A stretch of 64,000 bases of DNA from Vogesella alkaliphila (lineage in GTDB: Bacteria > Pseudomonadota > Gammaproteobacteria > Burkholderiales > Chromobacteriaceae): the NCBI RefSeq assembly GCF_014652475.1, contig NZ_BMYW01000001.1, positions 1 through 64,000 on the forward strand, written 5' to 3'. A program made the position numbers and the translations under genes. This document shows, piece by piece, positions 57,882-64,000 of the stretch. The stretch's first letter is position 1. Every line of letters begins with the position of its first letter. Under the pieces are notes generated by a model. The model was not told the origin of the DNA and made no database searches. It was given only the letters and a program-made list of their open reading frames with translations.

Positions 57882-59249
57882 ATGATCCCCATCCATCCCG
57901 ATGCCACGCCGAAGCTGCGGCAGCTGGACGACTACCTGATCGAGAACCCGCAGACCGGCGACTACCGCCTGCACCGCAGCGTGTTCACCGACGAAGCGCT
58001 GTTCGAACTCGAGATGAAGCACATCTTCGAGGGTAACTGGATCTATCTCGCGCACGAGAGCCAGATCCCGAACAACAACGACTACTACACCACCAATATG
58101 GGGCGCCAGCCGATCTTCATCGCGCGCAACCGCCAGGGTGAGCTGAACGCCTTCGTCAATGCCTGCACCCACCGCGGCGCGACGCTGTGCCGCCACAAGC
58201 GCGGCAACAAGGCGACCTATACCTGCCCGTTCCACGGCTGGACCTTCAACAACAGCGGCAAGCTGCTGAAGGTGAAGGACCCGGAAGACGCCGGCTATCC
58301 GGACTGCTTCAACAAGGAAGGCTCGCACGACCTGAAGAAGGTGGCGCGCTTCGAGAACTACCGTGGCTTCCTGTTCGGCAGCCTCAATGCGGACGTCAAG
58401 CCGCTGCAGGACTACCTCGGCGAGGCCACCAAGATCATCGACATGATCGTCGAGCAGTCGCCGGACGGGCTGGAAGTGCTGCGCGGCTCGTCGACCTACA
58501 CCTTCGACGGCAACTGGAAGCTGACCGCCGAAAACGGCGCCGACGGCTACCACGTCTCGGCCGTGCACTGGAACTACGCCGCCACCACCAGCCAGCGCAA
58601 GGAACAGAATGCGCGCGAGGACAACACCCGCGCGATGGACGCCGGCAAGTGGGGCAAGCAGGGCGGCGGCTTCTACGCCTTCGAGCACGGCCACATGCTG
58701 CTGTGGACGCAGTGGGCGAACCCGGAAGACCGCCCGAACTTCGCGCGCCGCGACGAGTACGCCGAGAAGCTCGGCCCGGAGATGGCCGACTGGATGGTGC
58801 GCAATTCGCGCAACCTGTGCCTGTACCCGAACGTGTACCTGATGGACCAGTTTGGCTCGCAGATCCGCGTGGTACGGCCGCTGTCGGTGGGCAAGTCCGA
58901 AGTCACCATCTACTGCATCGCGCCCAAGGGCGAGCCGGCCGACGCGCGCGCCCGCCGCATCCGCCAGTACGAGGACTTCTTCAACGCCAGCGGCATGGCC
59001 ACGCCGGACGATCTGGAAGAGTTCCGCGCCTGCCAGCAAGGCTACGCCGGCCGTGCGGTGGAATGGAACGACATGTGCCGCGGCGCCACGCACTGGGTGG
59101 AAGGGGCCGACGACGCCGCCCGCAAGATCGGCCTGAAGCCGGTGCTCAGCGGGGTGAAGACCGAGGACGAGGGCCTGTACACGGTGCAGCACCGCTACTG
59201 GCTGGACGTGATGAAGAAAGCCGTGGCCGCGGAAGGGGGACAGGCATGA
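57882..59249 (+). CDS. benA: Benzoate 1,2-dioxygenase large subunit
   Basis: Oxygenase alpha subunit that dihydroxylates benzoate at C1-C2. It has 455 residues. The Rieske 2Fe-2S ligands are Cys95/His97 and Cys115/His118, and the mononuclear iron ligands His224/His229 lie in DGYHVSAVH. Length fits BenA/XylX. Its stop overlaps the start of benB. Confidence 0.97.
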   Translation: MIPIHPDATPKLRQLDDYLIENPQTGDYRLHRSVFTDEALFELEMKHIFEGNWIYLAHESQIPNNNDYYTTNMGRQPIFIARNRQGELNAFVNACTHRGATLCRHKRGNKATYTCPFHGWTFNNSGKLLKVKDPEDAGYPDCFNKEGSHDLKKVARFENYRGFLFGSLNADVKPLQDYLGEATKIIDMIVEQSPDGLEVLRGSSTYTFDGNWKLTAENGADGYHVSAVHWNYAATTSQRKEQNAREDNTRAMDAGKWGKQGGGFYAFEHGHMLLWTQWANPEDRPNFARRDEYAEKLGPEMADWMVRNSRNLCLYPNVYLMDQFGSQIRVVRPLSVGKSEVTIYCIAPKGEPADARARRIRQYEDFFNASGMATPDDLEEFRACQQGYAGRAVEWNDMCRGATHWVEGADDAARKIGLKPVLSGVKTEDEGLYTVQHRYWLDVMKKAVAAEGGQA

Positions 59250-59737
59250 GTACCGTGAACATGGAGCAGATCCGCGCCTTTCTCTATCGCGAAAGCCGCC
59301 TGCTGGACGACGAACAGTGGGACGACTGGCTGGCGTGCTACCACCCTGACGCCGAGTTCTGGATGCCGTCGTGGGACGACGACGACACCCTGGTGTCCGA
59401 CCCGCAGCGCGAGATCTCGCTGATCTACTACCCGAATCGGCAGGGGCTGGAAGACCGCGTGTTCCGCATCAAGACCGAGCGTTCCAGCGCCACCATGCCG
59501 GACACCCGCACCAGCCACAACATCAGCAATGTCGAGCTGGTGGCGCAGGACGGCGCGCAGGTCACCGTGCGCTTCAACTGGCACACGCTGAGCCACCGCT
59601 ACAAGACCGATTACAGCCACTTCGGCATGGCGCGCTACGTGATCGATTTTGCCGGGGACAGTCCGAAAATCCGCAACAAGTATGTGGTGCTGAAAAACGA
59701 TTACATCCACCAGGTAATCGACATCTACCACATCTGA
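59246..59737 (+). CDS. benB: Benzoate 1,2-dioxygenase small subunit
   Basis: The 163-residue beta subunit of the NTF2-like fold ([24 protein letters not shown] near the start) holds the alpha3-beta3 hexamer together. It is translationally coupled to benA by a 4-bp overlap and followed 21 bp later by benC. Confidence 0.96.
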   Translation: MSTVNMEQIRAFLYRESRLLDDEQWDDWLACYHPDAEFWMPSWDDDDTLVSDPQREISLIYYPNRQGLEDRVFRIKTERSSATMPDTRTSHNISNVELVAQDGAQVTVRFNWHTLSHRYKTDYSHFGMARYVIDFAGDSPKIRNKYVVLKNDYIHQVIDIYHI

Positions 59738-60778
<1,041 letters not shown>

Positions 60779-60782
60779 CGCG

Positions 60783-61568
60783 ATGCGACAGCAACAACGT
60801 TTTGACGAAAAAGTCATGGTGGTGACCGGAGCGGCGCAGGGCATCGGTCGCGGCGTCGCCATCGCGGCGGCACAGGAGGGGGCGATGCTGGTGCTGGTCG
60901 ACCGCTCCGACTACGTGCACGAGGTGGCCGGCGAGATCAAGGCTGCCGGCGGCCGCGCCATCGTGGTCAGCGCCGACCTGGAAACCTATGCCGGGGCGCA
61001 GCAGGCGGTGACGGCGGCGCTGGACGAGTTCGGCCGCATCGACGTGCTAGTCAACAACGTCGGCGGCACCATCTGGGCCAAGCCCTACCAGGAGTACGAC
61101 GAGACCCAGATCGAGGCCGAGATCCGCCGCTCGCTGTTCCCGACGCTGTGGTGCTGCCGCGCGGTACTGCCGGCGATGATCGCCCGCCGGCAGGGGGTGA
61201 TCGTGAACGTGTCCTCCATCGCCACCCGCGGCATCTACCGCATTCCGTACTCGGCGGCCAAGGGTGGTGTCAACGCGCTGACCGCCAGCCTCGCCTTCGA
61301 GCATGCCGAGGATGGCATCCGCGTCAATGCGGTGGCCACCGGCGGCACCGAGGCGCCGCCGCGCAAGGTGCCGCGCAACGCGGCGGCGATGAGCGAACAG
61401 GAGGCCGGCTGGTACCAGGGCATCGTCGACCAGACCATCGCCTCCAGCCTGATGCACCGCTACGGCACGATCGCGGAGCAGGTCGCGGCGATCCTGTTCC
61501 TGGCGTCGGACGAGTCCTCCTACATCACCGGCACGGTATTGCCGGTAGGAGGTGGCGACCAGGGCTAG
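60783..61568 (+). CDS. benD: 1,6-dihydroxycyclohexa-2,4-diene-1-carboxylate dehydrogenase
   Basis: Converts the benzoate cis-diol to catechol with CO2 release, using NAD+. It is a 261-residue SDR. The cofactor motif TGAAQGIG is at 15-22, and the catalytic Tyr156/Lys160 are in YSAAK. Last gene of the catBCA-benABCD unit, followed by a terminator. Confidence 0.95.
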   Translation: MRQQQRFDEKVMVVTGAAQGIGRGVAIAAAQEGAMLVLVDRSDYVHEVAGEIKAAGGRAIVVSADLETYAGAQQAVTAALDEFGRIDVLVNNVGGTIWAKPYQEYDETQIEAEIRRSLFPTLWCCRAVLPAMIARRQGVIVNVSSIATRGIYRIPYSAAKGGVNALTASLAFEHAEDGIRVNAVATGGTEAPPRKVPRNAAAMSEQEAGWYQGIVDQTIASSLMHRYGTIAEQVAAILFLASDESSYITGTVLPVGGGDQG

Positions 61569-61602
61569 TGATGGTTTCTTGAGTTTCCCTTTCCTTGCTG
61601 CG

Positions 61603-61644
61603 CGTCTTTGGCCGTTCCCACGGCGAAGGGCGCGTCTTTTTTTT
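61603..61644 (+). terminator. Terminator of the cat-ben operon
   Basis: A 13-bp stem with two G-U pairs and one mismatch (61603-61615 with 61620-61632) is followed by T8. Confidence 0.75.
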
Positions 61645-61652
61645 GCGCCGGC

Positions 61653-61664
61653 AAGGTTGGCCGC
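61653..61664 (-). repeat. Dispersed 12-mer between benD and the DMT transporter gene
   Basis: Exact reverse copy 9 bp after the T8 tract of the cat-ben terminator. Confidence 0.85.
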
Positions 61665-61714
61665 AGGCGCGGCGGCGGCAAGCGCCGCTACGATGAAACG
61701 AGCGCCGGCAGGCC

Positions 61715-62629
61715 CTAGTCGTGCAGCTCGGTCAGCGATACCTGTTCCGGGCGCGATTCGCGGCTGATCAGCATCACCGCCCACAGGATCAGTGCGCCGC
61801 CCAGCACTTGCGACAGGCTCAGCTGCTCGCCCAGGAACAGCCACGCCAGGATGATGGTCACCACCGGCTCGGCGGTGGAGATCAGCGAGGCCTGGGTGGC
61901 GCCGGTGCTTTGCAGGCCGGAGAGGAACAGAGCCAGCGCCGCCACCGTGCCCAGCAGCACGATGCCGAGGATGGCGCCCCAGCCGGCCGGGCTGTGCGGC
62001 GGGCGGAAGCCGTTGATGGCCAGCCACACGCCGTAGCAGCTGGCGGCGGACAGCACCACCACGCAGGCGTGGGTCAGCGGATGGCCGCCGTGCACCAGCC
62101 GGCTGCCGGCCAGGATGTACAGCGAATAGATCAGCGCGGAGGTCAGCCCCAGCAGCAGGCCCAGCGGCTGCGCCTGCAAATCCACGCCGACGGTGACCAG
62201 CAGGCCGGACAGCGCCAGGCACAGCGCCAGCAGCCGGCGACGGGTGAACGGCTCCTTCAGCAGCAGGGTGGACAGCGCCAGCACGATGGCCGGAAACAGG
62301 TACAGCAGCAGCGAAATGGTGCCGGCATTGGCGTAGTGCAGGCCGTTGAAATAACAGGCGGCCATGCCGGCGTAACCCAGGCTGCCCATCAGCACCAGCA
62401 CCAGCAGCGACTGGCCGCGCGGCCACTCCAGCCGCTTGGCCAGACACCACGGCAGCAGCAGCGCGCCGGCCAGCGCAAAGCGCAGGAACAGCAGGGTGGG
62501 GGTGGAGGCGCCGTCTTCGTAGGCAAAACGGGCGAAGATGGCCATGCTGCCAAAACCGATGGCGGACAGCAGGATTTTGAGCTGGCCAAGCCAGGCGTGG
62601 GGTTGGGTGCTGGGCATGTTGGAGGTCAC
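61715..62629 (-). CDS. EamA-type DMT family transporter
   Basis: A 304-residue inner-membrane exporter with ten membrane segments in two EamA halves (about 15-150 and 160-295), including the AEPVVTIILAWLFLGE motif near the end. The substrate is not predictable; many members export metabolites. It converges with benD across the shared intergenic region. No sign that it belongs to the benzoate regulon. Confidence 0.88.
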   Translation of the reverse strand: MTSNMPSTQPHAWLGQLKILLSAIGFGSMAIFARFAYEDGASTPTLLFLRFALAGALLLPWCLAKRLEWPRGQSLLVLVLMGSLGYAGMAACYFNGLHYANAGTISLLLYLFPAIVLALSTLLLKEPFTRRRLLALCLALSGLLVTVGVDLQAQPLGLLLGLTSALIYSLYILAGSRLVHGGHPLTHACVVVLSAASCYGVWLAINGFRPPHSPAGWGAILGIVLLGTVAALALFLSGLQSTGATQASLISTAEPVVTIILAWLFLGEQLSLSQVLGGALILWAVMLISRESRPEQVSLTELHD

Positions 62630-62734
62630 AGGCTAAGGGCAAAATTAAGCAATCGGGTGGCGGCAGGCGGGCGACACCGCCGCCTTGTGTCGGCTGCGGC
62701 CAACGTTACGCGACCAGAGCGTGGCCGCTTGTCG

Positions 62735-63457
62735 TTAGTCGACACCAGCGTGGTCGGTGCCGCTGGCGGCCGTCGCGTCCGCGGGCTCGGCAGCCGCTGC
62801 CGCGGCTTGCAGGTGCTGCAGGATCACCTGCCCGCCGCACAGGATGTCATCGCTGATGGCGCGAGCGGCGGCCGGGCCGTCATGGGCGCGGATGGCGTCC
62901 AGCACCGGGTAGTGGAAGTCGAGCATGTCGTCGCCGCCGTCACCGTAGATGTCGGCAATCAGCGGCCCCATCTGCAGCCAGATGCGGTACAGGATGCCCT
63001 GCAGAAACGGCATGCCGGCGATGTCAACCAGTGCGAAGTGAAAACGCTGGTTCAGGTCGCAGCCGCGCGCGGTGTCGCCGTCGGCCAGCGCCTGCTCGTT
63101 CTGCCGTACCAGGTCCTCCAGCAGCGCGATCTGATCGGCAGTGGCATTCTGCGCCGCCATCTCTGCGGCCAACCCTTCCAGCTTGATGCGGATGGCGCGG
63201 ATCTCCAGATAGCGTTCTACCGTCATGTGCGGCACGCGGATGTCGCGCGCCGACTTCATCGCCAGCGCCTGTTCCTGTACCAGCCGCAGGATGGCATCAC
63301 GCACCGGGGTGACGCTGGTGCCCAGCCGCGCCGCCAGCTCGCGGATCTTCAGCCGCTCGCCCGGCTTGAGCTTGCCCTGGATCAGGGCATTGCACAGCAG
63401 GTGGTAGACGGTGCTGCCGAGGTTGTCGTGTTCCAGCGTGTCCAGCGCGTCGGTCAT
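62735..63457 (-). CDS. GntR-family regulator with FCD domain
   Basis: A 240-residue regulator with an N-terminal winged helix (GERLKIRELAARLGTSVTPVRDAILRLVQEQALA, about 33-66) and a C-terminal all-helical FCD domain (about 90-215, with the metal-binding pattern LNQRFHFAL). A TGATGCATCA dyad lies 54 bp upstream, and a second lies 197 bp away before the tandem repeat and the SDR gene. Effector unknown. Confidence 0.9.
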   Translation of the reverse strand: MTDALDTLEHDNLGSTVYHLLCNALIQGKLKPGERLKIRELAARLGTSVTPVRDAILRLVQEQALAMKSARDIRVPHMTVERYLEIRAIRIKLEGLAAEMAAQNATADQIALLEDLVRQNEQALADGDTARGCDLNQRFHFALVDIAGMPFLQGILYRIWLQMGPLIADIYGDGGDDMLDFHYPVLDAIRAHDGPAAARAISDDILCGGQVILQHLQAAAAAAEPADATAASGTDHAGVD

Positions 63458-63510
63458 GGTGGGGGGCCGTAGATTGAGTTGGCTGATTCTAGCATCGGCA
63501 TTAGAAAATA

Positions 63511-63520
63511 TGATGCATCA
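63511..63520. promoter_or_regulatory. Dyad TGATGCATCA upstream of the GntR gene
   Basis: A perfect 10-bp palindrome within ATATGATGCATCAAAC, 54 bp before the regulator's ATG. The size and symmetry suit a FCD-type GntR operator. Confidence 0.6.
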
Positions 63521-63551
63521 AACAAAAAACTGGGCGGCGCGGGCGGGGTGC

Positions 63552-63563
63552 AAGGTTGGCCGC
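63552..63563 (-). repeat. Dispersed 12-mer upstream of the GntR gene
   Basis: Exact reverse copy between the two TGATGCATCA dyads. Confidence 0.85.
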
Positions 63564-63653
63564 ATGGCTGGCCGGCCCGGTGCGGCCGCGCCCGGCGGCG
63601 ACAGTCATTGCGCGGTGCAGAGCGGCGCTTGTAATTGAAAAATGCAACAAATA

Positions 63654-63663
63654 TGATGCATCA
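63654..63663. promoter_or_regulatory. Second TGATGCATCA dyad
   Basis: Perfect repeat of the dyad within ATATGATGCATCATAATT, 8 bp before the tandem repeat. It may regulate the SDR gene. Confidence 0.6.
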
Positions 63664-63670
63664 TAATTAT

Positions 63671-63814
63671 GAAGTCGAGAAGTCGAGAAGTCGAGAAGTC
63701 GAGAAGTCGAGAAGTCGAGAAGTCGAGAAGTCGAGAAGTCGAGAAGTCGAGAAGTCGAGAAGTCGAGAAATCGAGAAATCGAGAAGTCGAGAAATCGAGA
63801 AGTCGAGAAATCGT
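63671..63814 (+). repeat. Tandem octanucleotide repeat (GAAGTCGA)18
   Basis: 18 contiguous 8-bp units. Units 1-12 are GAAGTCGA; units 13, 14 and 16 are GAAATCGA; unit 18 is GAAATCGT; units 15 and 17 are GAAGTCGA. The array is 144 bp and lies 89 bp upstream of the SDR start codon. Eight is not a multiple of three, so a translated array would shift frame with each unit gained or lost, but no gene appears to run through it. Confidence 0.95.
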
Positions 63815-63902
63815 GATGCCCCGGCATCGCCGCCAGTACCGCGCCGCCGGAATTGGCGCCGGGCTGCGCCGGGACCCGCGCCCAAGCAACCAGGAGTCTG
63901 CC

Positions 63903-64000
63903 ATGCCGGATAAAAAGCGCTACATGCTGTTGACGGGGGCCAGCCGCGGCATCGGCCACGCCACCGTCAAGCTGTTCCAGGAACACAACTGGCACATCTT
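63903..64000 (+). CDS. Short-chain dehydrogenase/reductase, partial (N-terminus only)
   Basis: The first 32 codons of an SDR: the cofactor motif TGASRGIG (about 11-18) and HATVKLFQEHNW follow the start. AGGAG lies 7 nt before the ATG. The gene runs off the window, so the subfamily cannot be decided. Located behind the tandem repeat and a possible GntR-type operator. Confidence 0.85.
   Translation, partial: MPDKKRYMLLTGASRGIGHATVKLFQEHNWHI

Larger units (their letters stand above)
63458..63902. promoter_or_regulatory. Divergent region between the GntR gene and an SDR gene
   Basis: This 445-bp gap contains two TGATGCATCA dyads, a 12-mer copy at 63552-63563, and the 18-unit octanucleotide repeat. 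No gene is seen; short frames across the repeat are read-through of the repetitive DNA. Confidence 0.65.

Noticed and set aside
63671-63814. Tandem array considered as a CRISPR array
   Set aside because: The unit is 8 bp with no spacers and no cas genes nearby; it is a simple sequence repeat.
63635-63913. Repetitive KSRSREVE reading frame across the octanucleotide array
   Set aside because: Any frame across an 8-bp array gives a 24-bp amino-acid repeat; there is no ribosome-binding site and no homologue, so it is not a protein.

Overview
The window is a high-GC chromosomal segment from a betaproteobacterium. The gene set and the SerB, Mpl, RatA/RnfH, aceA and GrpE-DnaK-DnaJ proteins fit the Neisseriales (Chromobacteriaceae-like, for example the Vogesella/Chromobacterium/Aquitalea group). 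The genus is an inference, not something the sequence proves. There are no rRNA or tRNA genes, no CRISPR array, and no intact insertion sequence.

Layout. From 0.3 to 31 kb is mostly housekeeping: a Na+/H+ antiporter-like protein, mpl, a diguanylate cyclase with a possible PilZ-like partner, serB, guaA, smpB, ratA-rnfH, aceA, the heat-shock operon grpE-dnaK-dnaJ, an alanine/glycine:cation symporter, hemB, the threonine-degradation pair kbl-tdh, glyQ-(exported protein)-glyS, gmhB, a PlsC-like acyltransferase, a YgjP-like metalloprotease, gloA, a DeoR-type regulator (probable GlpR), a MerR regulator with its SDR target, and a LysE exporter. From 31 to 36.4 kb is glycerol catabolism (glpD, glpF, glpK) and a lipid kinase. 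From 36.5 to 39.2 kb is an electrophile-detoxification group (PfpI/DJ-1 protein, nemA-like Old Yellow Enzyme, nemR-like repressor with two matching operators). From 39.2 to 47.1 kb is an accessory stretch (LysR/pirin/YcaC/monooxygenase, LysR/LysE, an orphan GroEL) with degenerate repeats and long non-coding gaps. At 47.2 kb is a second diguanylate cyclase.

From 48.4 to 61.6 kb is a complete benzoate-to-TCA pathway: pcaI-pcaJ-pcaF-pcaD, an AAHS-family aromatic-acid transporter, a divergent BenM/CatM-type LysR gene, then catB-catC-catA-benA-benB-benC-benD. All three transcription units are preceded by ATAC-N7-GTAT-type sites, the known BenM/CatM recognition sequence, so one regulator probably controls the whole cluster. 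The window ends with a DMT exporter, a GntR regulator with two TGATGCATCA dyads, an 18-unit octanucleotide tandem repeat, and the start of an SDR gene.

The most striking unexplained signal is a 12-bp sequence, GCGGCCAACCTT (usually preceded by T), present in 21 exact copies on both strands. Chance would give about 0.01-0.02 copies. It lies inside genes as well as between them, often forms inverted pairs acting as terminator-like stem-loops, and is missing as an exact copy from 36.5 to 51.2 kb, which includes the accessory stretch. This is how the DNA uptake sequences of Neisseria behave, but the sequence differs from the known Neisseria family (GCCGTCTGAA type). It is the main candidate for something undescribed here.
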